Assembly (NCBI GenBank): GCA_012799315.1
Contig: JAAZLM010000120.1
Span: forward strand, 1 to 5,330
Direction: 5' to 3'
Source: Clostridiales bacterium
GTDB taxonomy: Bacteria; Bacillota; Clostridia; Oscillospirales; Ruminococcaceae
DNA length: 5,330 nt
In this document: positions 1 to 5,330 of the stretch, one piece after another
Layout of the letters: the number at the start of each line of letters is the position of its first letter
Position numbering within the stretch: the stretch's first letter is position 1
Program-made: the position numbers and the translations under genes
The notes under the pieces: model-generated
Seen by the model: the letters and a program-made list of their open reading frames with translations, nothing else
Database searches by the model: none
What the model was told of the DNA's origin: nothing

Positions 1-15
1 CAATTTATTCACCGC
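1..15 (-). promoter_or_regulatory. Candidate ribosome site and TTG start of a divergent gene leaving the window
   Basis: Read on the minus strand, GCGGTGA (positions 15 to 9) is followed after five bases by TTG at positions 3 to 1. The spacing suits a Shine-Dalgarno site and start codon, and at least two other genes here appear to use TTG. Only the start codon would lie in the window, so no product can be named. A minus-strand promoter just upstream (36-64) supports the idea. It could be chance. Confidence 0.3.
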
Positions 16-35
16 TTTTCTACTTTATATTTAAT

Positions 36-64
36 ATTGTAACACATTGTTCAGTGCTGTGCAA
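36..64 (-). promoter_or_regulatory. Candidate sigma-A-type promoter, minus strand (divergent)
   Basis: On the minus strand TTGCAC (64 to 59) and TACAAT (41 to 36) are separated by exactly 17 bases. The -10 box matches TATAAT at five of six positions and is preceded by TG plus one base, giving an extended -10. The -35 box matches TTGACA only in its first three bases. Transcription would start near position 29 and run off the left edge, leaving a short leader before the candidate TTG start at position 3. Inference from motif spacing only. Confidence 0.4.
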
Positions 65-128
65 GTAATTTCTTGTTAGTCATTAGTTTTCCTCTACTTA
101 AGTATATGTGCGGAATTGGAACAAATAA

Positions 129-134
129 TATAAC
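129..134 (+). promoter_or_regulatory. Possible -10 box for the transporter pair
   Basis: TATAAC matches the -10 consensus at five of six positions and lies 34 bases before the ATG at 168. No acceptable -35 box is seen 16 to 18 bases upstream and there is no TGn extension, so this is only the best candidate in the leader. I saw no convincing operator or riboswitch in positions 1-167. Confidence 0.2.
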
Positions 135-150
135 GAAATTATCATGCAAA

Positions 151-157
151 GAGGGGG
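151..157 (+). promoter_or_regulatory. Ribosome binding site that decides the start of the first transporter half
   Basis: A purine run, GAGGGGG, lies ten bases before the ATG at 168. The in-frame ATG at 144 is preceded by AT-rich sequence without a ribosome site and would itself contain this run in its coding region. The start at 168 is therefore preferred. Confidence 0.7.
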
Positions 158-167
158 AAATATAAAA

Positions 168-518
168 ATGAATAAGTTCTTCTATCCTGCGTTGGGGGTG
201 TTCGCTGGTGTATTCAATGGTCTTTTTGGCTCATCGGGCGGGATCGTCGCCGTCGAATTCCTTAAAAAGGGCGGCGCCGAACCAAAAAAGGCACACGCTA
301 CCTCAATCTCTATAATACTCGCCCTGAGCATCGTGAGTGCTGTAACATACCATCTTAAGGGGAATCTTGATATATCATCGGCACTACCCTACATCCCCGG
401 CGGTCTAGTTGGAGCCATAGTCGGCTCCTTATTTCTTAAAAACATCCCGAATAATTTGCTCCGGCGGATATTCGGCGTTGTCATCATAATAGCCGCTTTA
501 CGAATGCTAATGAAGTAA
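168..518 (+). CDS. TauE/SafE family membrane protein, N-terminal-type half (half-length)
   Basis: This is a very hydrophobic 116-residue protein with about four membrane segments (roughly residues 5-30, 44-62, 72-91 and 98-115). The glycine-rich stretch GLFGSSGG (residues 18-25) in the first segment is the hallmark of TauE/SafE permeases, whose known members move sulfite, sulfoacetate or related anions. Full-length members have about 250 residues and arise from two such repeats, so this is one half. The next gene, 12 bases downstream, is the other half, and the two probably assemble together in the cytoplasmic membrane. It looks intact, with its own ribosome site and ending LRRIFGVVIIIAALRMLMK, not like a frameshift product. 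The start at 168 is chosen over 144 because of the purine-rich site at 151-157. The substrate cannot be told from context; anion export is a family-level inference. Confidence 0.82.
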   Translation: MNKFFYPALGVFAGVFNGLFGSSGGIVAVEFLKKGGAEPKKAHATSISIILALSIVSAVTYHLKGNLDISSALPYIPGGLVGAIVGSLFLKNIPNNLLRRIFGVVIIIAALRMLMK

Positions 519-523
519 GGAGG
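517..523 (+). promoter_or_regulatory. Strong ribosome binding site for a TTG start
   Basis: AAGGAGG overlaps the last two bases of the upstream stop codon and lies seven bases before the TTG at 531. This near-perfect site supports the non-ATG start and suggests coupled translation of the two transporter halves. Confidence 0.85.
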
Positions 524-530
524 ATGTAAA

Positions 531-920
531 TTGAGTCAAATTTTAATTGCTACCATTGTCGCATTTTTTACTGGGATATTCGCTTCATTAGGGCTCGGGG
601 GCGGATTTATTCTCATTATTTATCTAACTGTTTTTACAAATATGAGCCAGATCGGTGCTCAGGGGATTAATCTAATTTTCTTCATACCGATAGCATTGTT
701 ATCAATAATTATGCATAATAGGAATAAGCTCATTGATTGGAATCATGTTCCGATATGTTGCATTTTCGGAGTTGCCGGCGCTATTCTAGGTACATTACTG
801 GCACTGAAGCTAAATTCCAAAACATTGACTACTTTATTTGCTCTTTTATTAATTTATGTTGGATTGAAAGAAGTATTCCACCGTGACGGAAAAAAAGAAG
901 AGATTAAGCCTCATGATTAG
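531..920 (+). CDS. TauE/SafE family membrane protein, second half (half-length)
   Basis: This is a 129-residue hydrophobic protein starting with TTG behind an excellent AAGGAGG site. Residues 8-32 form the first membrane segment and carry the family glycine motif (GLGGG, 21-25). Further segments lie near residues 45-61, 73-93 and 98-112, followed by a charged cytoplasmic-looking tail (HRDGKKEEIKPHD). The order of elements mirrors the upstream gene: glycine-rich helix, polar-start helix 2, a GxxGAxxG helix 3 (FGVAGAILG here, GGLVGAIVG upstream) and a final helix reading LxxLFALLLIYVGLKEVF. That supports two homologous halves of one carrier encoded separately. Family members export sulfite or organosulfonates, but no sulfur gene is nearby, so the substrate is unknown. 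The gene's last 17 bases overlap the 3' end of convergent yqgF. Confidence 0.82.
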   Translation: MSQILIATIVAFFTGIFASLGLGGGFILIIYLTVFTNMSQIGAQGINLIFFIPIALLSIIMHNRNKLIDWNHVPICCIFGVAGAILGTLLALKLNSKTLTTLFALLLIYVGLKEVFHRDGKKEEIKPHD

Positions 921-933
921 AATTCTTCTCTTT
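892..933. terminator. Weak candidate terminator at the convergent gene ends
   Basis: AGAAGA (896-901) can pair with TCTTCT (924-929). The pairing extends inward by ATT/AAT (903-905 with 921-923) across one bulged base. On the minus-strand transcript it also extends outward by one G-U and three A-U pairs. Seven A's at 890-896 give a U run after the hairpin for the minus-strand operon; the + side is followed only by CTTT. The loop is about 15 bases and the stem is AU-rich, so stability is low. It overlaps both stop codons, which is where a shared terminator would have to lie because there is no intergenic gap. Confidence 0.3.
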
Positions 934-1347
934 AAGATTCTTTCTGTAAGCAAGATAGCTCTCAAGAATAATTGTTGCTGCAACTGCATCAATTATCTCC
1001 TTGCGTTTTTTTCCCCGTGTATTTGTGATATTAAGAAAATTCGTTGCCGATACGGTAGTTTGTCGCTCGTCCCATAAATGCACGGGGATTTCTATCTTCT
1101 CTTCAAGCGATTTTGCGAATTCGGCACATTTCTGCGCACGTTCGCCCTCGCTCCCGTCCATATTTATCGGATGCCCTACAACTACTTCTTTAACGTCATA
1201 TTCTTTTACTGCGTGGGCTACTTGCATTACGCAAGCATCGAAGTCTTTTTCATTTATTACACCGATTGGTGATGCCATAAATTCAAGCCTATCACATACT
1301 GCAAGTCCAGTCCGTGCATCGCCAAAATCAACTGCCATTATTTTCAT
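904..1347 (-). CDS. yqgF: Putative pre-16S rRNA nuclease / Holliday junction resolvase-like protein YqgF (RuvX)
   Basis: This 147-residue protein matches the usual length of the YqgF/RuvX family, an RNase H-fold cytoplasmic nuclease implicated in 16S rRNA 5' maturation and once proposed as a Holliday junction resolvase. Diagnostic motifs are all present: MAVDFGDARTGLAV (residues 4-17) with the first catalytic aspartate D7, VVVGHPINMDGSEG (55-68), LWDERQTT (91-98), and DAVAATIILESYL (120-132) with the last acidic residue D120. The longer reading frame from 1389 is rejected: it would overlap the upstream phosphatase, whereas the ATG at 1347 has AAAGGAA five bases upstream and starts right at the conserved strand. 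It is last in the minus-strand run, 29 bases after the phosphatase, and its 3' end overlaps the convergent transporter gene. Its role is unrelated to pyrimidine synthesis, so it is probably a co-transcribed housekeeping gene. Confidence 0.92.
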   Translation of the reverse strand: MKIMAVDFGDARTGLAVCDRLEFMASPIGVINEKDFDACVMQVAHAVKEYDVKEVVVGHPINMDGSEGERAQKCAEFAKSLEEKIEIPVHLWDERQTTVSATNFLNITNTRGKKRKEIIDAVAATIILESYLAYRKNLKEKNSNHEA

Positions 1348-1352
1348 AGCTA

Positions 1353-1359
1353 TTCCTTT
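1353..1359 (-). promoter_or_regulatory. Ribosome binding site deciding the yqgF start
   Basis: AAAGGAA on the minus strand lies five bases before the ATG at 1347. The upstream in-frame ATGs at 1389 and 1362 have poorer sites and would add residues ahead of the conserved first strand. Confidence 0.65.
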
Positions 1360-1376
1360 CATTATGCCTATCTTTT

Positions 1377-2030
1377 TTACTTCCACCATGACTGTTTAGC
1401 CATGGTTGAGAATTCTTCTTCTAAATGTCCTGAATCGTCTTTGAATACTATATTAGGATTTAATTGATCGTCGAATTCGACACAGCTGATAGCCGTGTTA
1501 TCACTCCAACCCATTCTATCAAGATCCTCGATCGGGTAGCCACTCGCATAGCATAGAAAGTTGCGTATTGCACAACCATGCGAAACTATACCGATAGTTT
1601 TACCACGATTACCGTCCACTATCTTTGTGATAGTATCCCTCATTCGTGCATAGACTTCACGCATCGATTCGCCATCTTTTATATCGAATTCATAATGCTT
1701 TCCTTCCCACAATTTATATTCCTCGGGGAATAATCTTGGCAAGTCCTCCCACAATTCCCCTTCAAAGACTCCACCGTTAATCTCCTTAAGTCCCTCATGC
1801 GTATTTATGGGCAAATTGTGATAAGTATTAACTGCCTTAGCTGTTTCGATTGTTCTAATCAGTGGGCTCGAATATATAATATCGAACGGTATATCTTTGC
1901 ACCGCTCCTTTAGATATTCAAGTTGCTTATATCCCTTTTCAGTCAGTTCTGAATCCGTATGCCCCTGAAAAAATCCGCCTATATTCCCAGCTGCTTCTGC
2001 GTGTCGTATAAGATAAACTGTTGTTTTCAA
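1377..2030 (-). CDS. Histidine phosphatase family protein, PhoE/GpmB-like
   Basis: This cytoplasmic phosphatase of the phosphoglycerate-mutase-like superfamily forms a phosphohistidine intermediate. Counting from the TTG at 2030, the 217-residue protein shows YLIRHAEAAGN (6-16) with R9, nucleophile H10 and N16, then Q22, SSPLIRTIETA (54-64) with R59, KEINGGVFEG (82-91) with acid residue E83, and IVSHGCAIRNF (148-158) with H151. These positions coincide, as I recall, with the catalytic numbering of Bacillus PhoE (R9, H10, N16, Q22, R59, E83, H151). That supports both the start and an active enzyme. The alternative ATG at 2045 would overlap pyrD and has no ribosome site, while GGAGGGG at 2037-2043 serves the TTG. 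Only two bases separate it from the pyrD stop, so translation is probably coupled. The substrate is unknown; a broad phosphomonoesterase is likelier than a true mutase. A pyrimidine-related role would be speculation. Confidence 0.87.
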   Translation of the reverse strand: MKTTVYLIRHAEAAGNIGGFFQGHTDSELTEKGYKQLEYLKERCKDIPFDIIYSSPLIRTIETAKAVNTYHNLPINTHEGLKEINGGVFEGELWEDLPRLFPEEYKLWEGKHYEFDIKDGESMREVYARMRDTITKIVDGNRGKTIGIVSHGCAIRNFLCYASGYPIEDLDRMGWSDNTAISCVEFDDQLNPNIVFKDDSGHLEEEFSTMAKQSWWK

Positions 2031-2032
2031 GT

Positions 2033-2953
2033 CTAGCCCCTCCATGGTTTAACCGTACCTACTATTTTGTCAATTGTCTTAATATCATTATCAATCATAT
2101 ACTTTTCTATTCCGTCTATTATCTCAATTGGTGCAAGAGGATTCGAAAATAATATTGCTCCCACCTGCACTGCACTTGCTCCTGCCATCATCATTTCAAC
2201 CGCATCATCCCATGTTGCGATTCCACCCATGCCAACAACGGGGATTTTCACCGCATTAGCTACCTGCCATACCATCCTTAGTGCAATTGGGAATACTGCT
2301 GGCCCCGATAATCCGCCAACATTATTGCGTAAAATCGGTCGTCTAGTATTTATATCTATTCGCATTCCAAGCAATGTGTTAATCAGCGATATTGCATCCG
2401 CACCTTCTGCCTCTACTGATTTTGCAATCGATGTAATGTCTGTCACATTCGGTGATAATTTCACCATGAGCGGTTTGGTCGTTGCCCTGCGGACTGCTCT
2501 AGTAATTCCAGCTGCACCATCGCACGAAACTCCGAATGCTACCCCGCCCTCCTTGACATTTGGGCATGAGATATTGAGTTCTATCATATCTACAATTGTA
2601 TTTTCAAGCCTTCTTACCGCCTCAACTGTTTCTTCAACTGTGCTACCTGCAATATTTGCAATTATGGCGGTGTCTTTATCTTTAAGATAGCTTAGTTCAT
2701 GCTCAATGAAGTAATCAATCCCCGGATTCTGTAATCCGATAGAATTCAACACTCCCGACGGTGTTTCTGCAATTCTCGGCGGGGGATTCCCCTCCCTCGG
2801 ATAAAGAGTTGTTCCCTTACACGATATGCCGCCTAGCCTCGATATTGGATAAAGGCTCTCATATTCCTTACCGAATCCATATACTCCCGATGCGGGAATC
2901 ACGGGATTTTTAAAATGAACACCCGCTATATCTACACCCAAATTCGGCTTCAT
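2033..2953 (-). CDS. pyrD: Dihydroorotate dehydrogenase B, catalytic (FMN) subunit PyrD
   Basis: PyrD oxidises (S)-dihydroorotate to orotate, the fourth step of de novo UMP synthesis. The 306-residue protein has the usual length for class 1B and a complete FMN-barrel signature: NPVIPASGVYGFG (16-28), SCKGTT (44-49) with an FMN/substrate lysine K47, LNSIGLQNPG (69-78), ELNISCPNVKEGG (125-137) with the class 1 catalytic base C130, MVKLSPN (163-169), GGLSGPA (213-219) and the phosphate-binding GMGGI (241-245) and QVGAILF (263-269). The cysteine base instead of serine excludes membrane-bound class 2. Neighbouring pyrK, whose stop overlaps this ATG (ATGA, 2950-2953), identifies the NAD-dependent 1B form, a PyrD2-PyrK2 complex in Lactococcus. 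GAGGTGA at 2958-2964 is the ribosome site. Regulation with the pyr operon is expected, but the control site is outside the window. Confidence 0.96.
   Translation of the reverse strand: MKPNLGVDIAGVHFKNPVIPASGVYGFGKEYESLYPISRLGGISCKGTTLYPREGNPPPRIAETPSGVLNSIGLQNPGIDYFIEHELSYLKDKDTAIIANIAGSTVEETVEAVRRLENTIVDMIELNISCPNVKEGGVAFGVSCDGAAGITRAVRRATTKPLMVKLSPNVTDITSIAKSVEAEGADAISLINTLLGMRIDINTRRPILRNNVGGLSGPAVFPIALRMVWQVANAVKIPVVGMGGIATWDDAVEMMMAGASAVQVGAILFSNPLAPIEIIDGIEKYMIDNDIKTIDKIVGTVKPWRG
2037..2043 (-). promoter_or_regulatory. Ribosome binding site for the phosphatase TTG start, inside the pyrD 3' end
   Basis: GGAGGGG on the minus strand lies within the last codons of pyrD and six bases before TTG at 2030. 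It overlaps the alternative ATG/GAG at 2045-2040 and so cannot serve that start. This decides for TTG and implies translational coupling to pyrD. Confidence 0.75.
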
Positions 2954-3720
2954 AGAATCACCTCATCACTTTCATAAACTGGGCCATCTTTACATACATG
3001 AGTGAGATGCTCTTCCCCGTCTTTGACAGTTCTACATGCACATCCAAGACAGGCGCCAACACCGCAGCCCATACGTTCCTCTAATGAAACCTGGCAGCGG
3101 ATTCCATATTCTTTTGCAATATCAATCACTGCGGCAAGCATTGGACGTGGCCCGCAAGCATAGATGATATTCGGATTCTCCTGCTTTAGATATTCCTTGA
3201 GCGGTTCGGTGACGAATCCATGATGCCCAGTTGTGCCGTCCTCTGTACAAACCTGAACGGTTGAACCATTTTTAGCAAAATCATAGGATAGCATGACTTT
3301 ATCAGCAGTGCGAAATCCAATAATAGCATGAGAATTCTCACCATAGATCCTAGATAGCTCAAGCATTGGCGGTGTTCCGACTCCACCACCGATTAAAATC
3401 GCTTTACTGCCCGATGCTAATATGTCGAATCCATTGCCGAGCGGTGCCATGATATCGATATCTTCACCGATTTCAATTTTAGCAATCTCTCTAGTTCCCT
3501 TACCTCTTATTTCAAATACAATGCGTATTTCACCGTCGCTTTTATAAATTTCACAAATTGAGATAGGGCGACGCAAGAAGAATCCATCAGCCTTTATATG
3601 TATGAATTGGCCGGCTGATGCGATATTTGCTACTTCAGGAGTGTGAATTCTCATATCGTAAATATCTTTTGCAATTTGCTTTTTATCCGTTACCTTAAAT
3701 GCTCCACAAATATAGTTCAT
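2950..3720 (-). CDS. pyrK: Dihydroorotate dehydrogenase B, electron transfer subunit PyrK
   Basis: PyrK takes electrons from PyrD-bound FMN and passes them through a [2Fe-2S] cluster and FAD to NAD+. The 256-residue protein follows the ferredoxin-reductase-like plan. An N-terminal FAD barrel carries RRPISI (50-55) and a GKGT loop (73-76). A nucleotide-binding domain follows with GGGVGTPPMLEL (111-122) and ACGPRPML (188-195). The C-terminal cluster loop has C219, C224, C227 and C243, spaced CX4CX2CX15C as expected for PyrK; C229 is an extra cysteine between ligands. The ATG at 3720 has AAGGA six bases upstream (3727-3731) and no better in-frame alternative. It follows the DUF1648-like gene by 20 bases and overlaps pyrD by four. 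All ligands appear intact, so a functional subunit is expected. Confidence 0.95.
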   Translation of the reverse strand: MNYICGAFKVTDKKQIAKDIYDMRIHTPEVANIASAGQFIHIKADGFFLRRPISICEIYKSDGEIRIVFEIRGKGTREIAKIEIGEDIDIMAPLGNGFDILASGSKAILIGGGVGTPPMLELSRIYGENSHAIIGFRTADKVMLSYDFAKNGSTVQVCTEDGTTGHHGFVTEPLKEYLKQENPNIIYACGPRPMLAAVIDIAKEYGIRCQVSLEERMGCGVGACLGCACRTVKDGEEHLTHVCKDGPVYESDEVIL

Positions 3721-3740
3721 GTCTTATCCTTCCCACATAT

Positions 3741-4244
3741 CTATTCATATTTAATGTGCTTTATCTGTTTTATTCTAATCCGTATGATGATGAGAATTGC
3801 AATAACACACCCAATTAGGAAGAATGGCGGGGATGTATTCCCCCCATTTACCGTACTTAGTATGTTAAAGAAGATATCGAACATCATAACAACGATTATA
3901 AGGCGAATTTCATTCAATAGGGCGATGATAATATCATAGAATTTCTGCGCATTATCTTCGCTCGCATCGAATTTTGATGCGAATATATTCGGGAAAAAAC
4001 CGATTATTATAGATAGTAATGTTGCAGCTACTGAAATAATTATTGGCATGATTAAAATCTTCTTATTTGCGAATTGCAGCACGCATCCCGTATGATTTGT
4101 TAGTATTGGCACTTCTTTTGGCATCCCCTGCATCGTATTCACAAATACTACCAACAGCACGAATATAATGCCTATTGTCGCAATATCTACAACTAAATGC
4201 GCTAATTTATACTTGCGTCGTACTTCATATTTACCTATCTTCAT
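3741..4244 (-). CDS. Small integral membrane protein, DUF1648-like
   Basis: This 167-residue protein has a basic N-terminus (KIGKYEVRRKYK) and four predicted membrane segments (about 16-38, 63-84, 104-130 and 138-158), ending in a basic tail. Between segments 1 and 2 it reads MPKEVPILTNHTGCV (41-55) followed by KK (61-62). That resembles the LPxxIPxHxxxxGxxxxxxxK pattern of DUF1648, a domain found in SdpI-type immunity proteins and many uncharacterised Firmicute membrane proteins. The later FFPNIF (83-88) and EDNAQKFY (96-103) also look like elements after that domain. This is recognition by eye; the HxxxG region is somewhat degenerate. The gene lies 18 bases after carB and 20 before pyrK, so it is surely co-transcribed with the pyrimidine genes. 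Its ribosome site (GGCGGTG, 4249-4255) is weak. Function is unknown; a transport or envelope role would be guesswork. Confidence 0.7.
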   Translation of the reverse strand: MKIGKYEVRRKYKLAHLVVDIATIGIIFVLLVVFVNTMQGMPKEVPILTNHTGCVLQFANKKILIMPIIISVAATLLSIIIGFFPNIFASKFDASEDNAQKFYDIIIALLNEIRLIIVVMMFDIFFNILSTVNGGNTSPPFFLIGCVIAILIIIRIRIKQIKHIKYE

Positions 4245-4262
4245 ATTACACCGCCAATCAAT

Positions 4263-5330
4263 TTAAATCCTAGTAATATCGACTAACTCCACATCTTTGA
4301 TAGTTTTATCCATGGCAAGGCAGTTAGCCAATGCATTCGCCGTATCAAGCGATGTTAGGCAGGCAATTGAGCGCTCTACAGTCTTTCTGCGAATTTTAAC
4401 GCTATCGAGGGCTGGCTTCCTACCTGTTTCAGATGTTGAAATTACATAATCAATTTTGCCACTTTCAAGTAGGGTCATTGCATTCGGTTCATCATCGGCC
4501 AGCCTTTTTGCTAGGCTTGCTGCTATCATGTTGCGATTAAGTACCGACGCTGTTCCGCTTGTGGCATAGATGTCAAATCCCATTCTAGAGAATTTATCTG
4601 CAACCTCGATAATTTCCTTTTTATCGCTGTCACGAACGGAGATCAATACACCGCCGCTCTTTTTCATATTATATCCTGCAGCTACTAATCCCTTTAGCAA
4701 TGCCTCATCAAATGTTTTTGCTATGCCCAGTGTCTCGCCCGTTGATTTCATTTCCGGCCCAAGATGAGTATCAACATCGTGGAGCTTTTCAAAGCTGAAT
4801 ACTGGCACTTTTACCGCAACAAAATCACCCTCGGGATAAAGCCCGCATTCGTACCCTTGATCGGCAAGGGAGTGCCCAAGCATCATTTTAGTTGCAATGT
4901 CGACCATTGGAACACCTGTTACCTTGCTAATATAGGGGACAGTCCTAGAAGAACGTGGATTTACTTCAATTACATATACCTCATCATTATAAACTACATA
5001 TTGAATGTTTACAAGCCCGACCACGTCTAATGCCTTTGCCAATCTTTCAGTATAATCGACGATTACACCTTTAATCTTATCGCTTAAAGTCTGCGCTGGA
5101 TATACCGATATAGAATCGCCGGAATGCACTCCCGCCCTCTCGATATGCTCCATTATGCCCGGAATTAAAAAATCCTTACCATCGCAAATAGCATCGACTT
5201 CAACCTCTGTACCCATGATGTATTTATCTATTAAAACGGGATTTTCCAGCTCAACTCTTGTTATGATATCCATATATTCAACAACGTCTTTATCGGCATG
5301 TGCAATTATCATGTTTTGTCCACCAAGCAC
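4263..5330 (-). CDS. carB: Carbamoyl-phosphate synthase large subunit, C-terminal part (runs off window)
   Basis: This is the last 355 residues of a protein normally about 1,070 long; the 5' part lies beyond position 5330. The first visible codon (GTG, valine of the conserved VLGGQNM) is internal, not a start. Residues about 1-165 belong to the second ATP-grasp domain, which phosphorylates carbamate. They include metal/ATP residues E122 and N124 in IEVNPRSSRTVPYISK (121-136). Residues about 224-355 are the MGS-like allosteric domain with FDIYATSGTASVL (252-264), a lysine at 275 and KIRRKTVERSI (312-322). In that domain the stretch VISTS (296-300) stands where E. coli has INTT around its UMP contacts; I recall the same form in other Firmicute enzymes, so effector response may differ. 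CarB makes carbamoyl phosphate from glutamine-derived ammonia, bicarbonate and ATP for pyrimidine or arginine synthesis; pyrK-pyrD downstream indicate pyrimidines. No frameshift is seen. Confidence 0.96.
   Translation of the reverse strand: MLGGQNMIIAHADKDVVEYMDIITRVELENPVLIDKYIMGTEVEVDAICDGKDFLIPGIMEHIERAGVHSGDSISVYPAQTLSDKIKGVIVDYTERLAKALDVVGLVNIQYVVYNDEVYVIEVNPRSSRTVPYISKVTGVPMVDIATKMMLGHSLADQGYECGLYPEGDFVAVKVPVFSFEKLHDVDTHLGPEMKSTGETLGIAKTFDEALLKGLVAAGYNMKKSGGVLISVRDSDKKEIIEVADKFSRMGFDIYATSGTASVLNRNMIAASLAKRLADDEPNAMTLLESGKIDYVISTSETGRKPALDSVKIRRKTVERSIACLTSLDTANALANCLAMDKTIKDVELVDITRI

Larger units (their letters stand above)
904..5330 (-). other. Probable single transcription unit: carB - DUF1648-like - pyrK - pyrD - phosphatase - yqgF
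   Basis: Successive gaps are 18, 20, -4, 2 and 29 bases, all on the minus strand, with ribosome sites often inside the preceding gene and no hairpin plus U run or promoter-like spacing between them. This is the pattern of one operon. Expected upstream members (carA, pyrB, pyrC or pyrR) and the control region would lie past 5330. pyrF and pyrE, often found next to pyrD in Firmicutes, are not downstream here. Confidence 0.75.

Noticed and set aside
43..61. Short inverted match CACA...TGTG in the leader as an operator
   Set aside because: The arms are only four bases and do not extend symmetrically. This is too little to claim a regulator site.
144..167. ATG at 144 as the start of the first transporter half
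   Set aside because: It has no ribosome site upstream, and the purine-rich site at 151-157 would lie inside the gene. It also adds eight hydrophilic residues before the first helix.
1001..1399. Open + strand frame of 132 codons opposite yqgF
   Set aside because: It lies antisense to a well-supported yqgF with all family motifs. The translation is rich in Ser, Thr and Phe with no recognisable domain and there is no ribosome site, so it is a shadow.
2067..2690. Open + strand frame of 207 codons opposite pyrD
   Set aside because: It mirrors pyrD codons on the other strand and has low-complexity Ser/Ile/Thr-rich composition without family motifs. pyrD on the minus strand explains this DNA.
3829..3843. 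GGGGA-TGTAT-TCCCC hairpin inside the DUF1648-like gene
   Set aside because: The stem is only five pairs and has no U run after it on either strand. It lies in codons for a Gly/Pro loop between membrane segments, so it is more likely a codon effect than a terminator.
5328..5330. GTG at the right edge as the start of carB
   Set aside because: The codon is the valine of the conserved VLGGQNM stretch in the second ATP-grasp domain. About 700 residues of CarB should precede it, so the gene is cut by the window.

Overview
The window looks like the chromosome of a low-to-moderate GC Firmicute, most likely of the class Clostridia. The reasons are a class 1B dihydroorotate dehydrogenase made of PyrD plus an iron-sulfur/flavin PyrK subunit, the order carB ... 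pyrK-pyrD, strong GGAGG-type ribosome binding sites, TTG start codons and frequent ATA isoleucine codons. This placement is inference; no rRNA or marker phylogeny is available.

Layout: positions 1-167 are a non-coding leader. It carries a plausible minus-strand promoter pointing off the left edge, and a ribosome site plus TTG exactly at the edge, so a divergent gene may begin there. Positions 168-920 (+) hold two adjacent half-length TauE/SafE-type membrane proteins, probably the two halves of one anion transporter. Everything from 5330 down to 904 is on the minus strand and reads as one tightly packed transcription unit: the 3' third of carB, a small DUF1648-like membrane protein, pyrK, pyrD, a PhoE-like histidine phosphatase and yqgF/ruvX. 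The + and - blocks converge and overlap by 17 bp at 904-920, where a weak AT-rich hairpin may act as terminator.

Function: CarB makes carbamoyl phosphate at the start of de novo pyrimidine synthesis. PyrD with PyrK oxidises dihydroorotate to orotate and passes electrons through FMN, a [2Fe-2S] cluster and FAD to NAD+. The membrane protein between carB and pyrK, and the phosphatase and Holliday-junction resolvase-like gene after pyrD, are passengers whose link to pyrimidine synthesis is not evident. pyrF and pyrE do not follow pyrD here. The operon promoter and any attenuator would lie upstream of carB, outside the window.

I found no CRISPR array, mobile element, tRNA, rRNA, toxin-antitoxin pair or defence system. 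This is mostly ordinary housekeeping DNA. The least explained items are the DUF1648-like gene inside the pyr operon, the split transporter pair and the candidate divergent gene start at the left edge.
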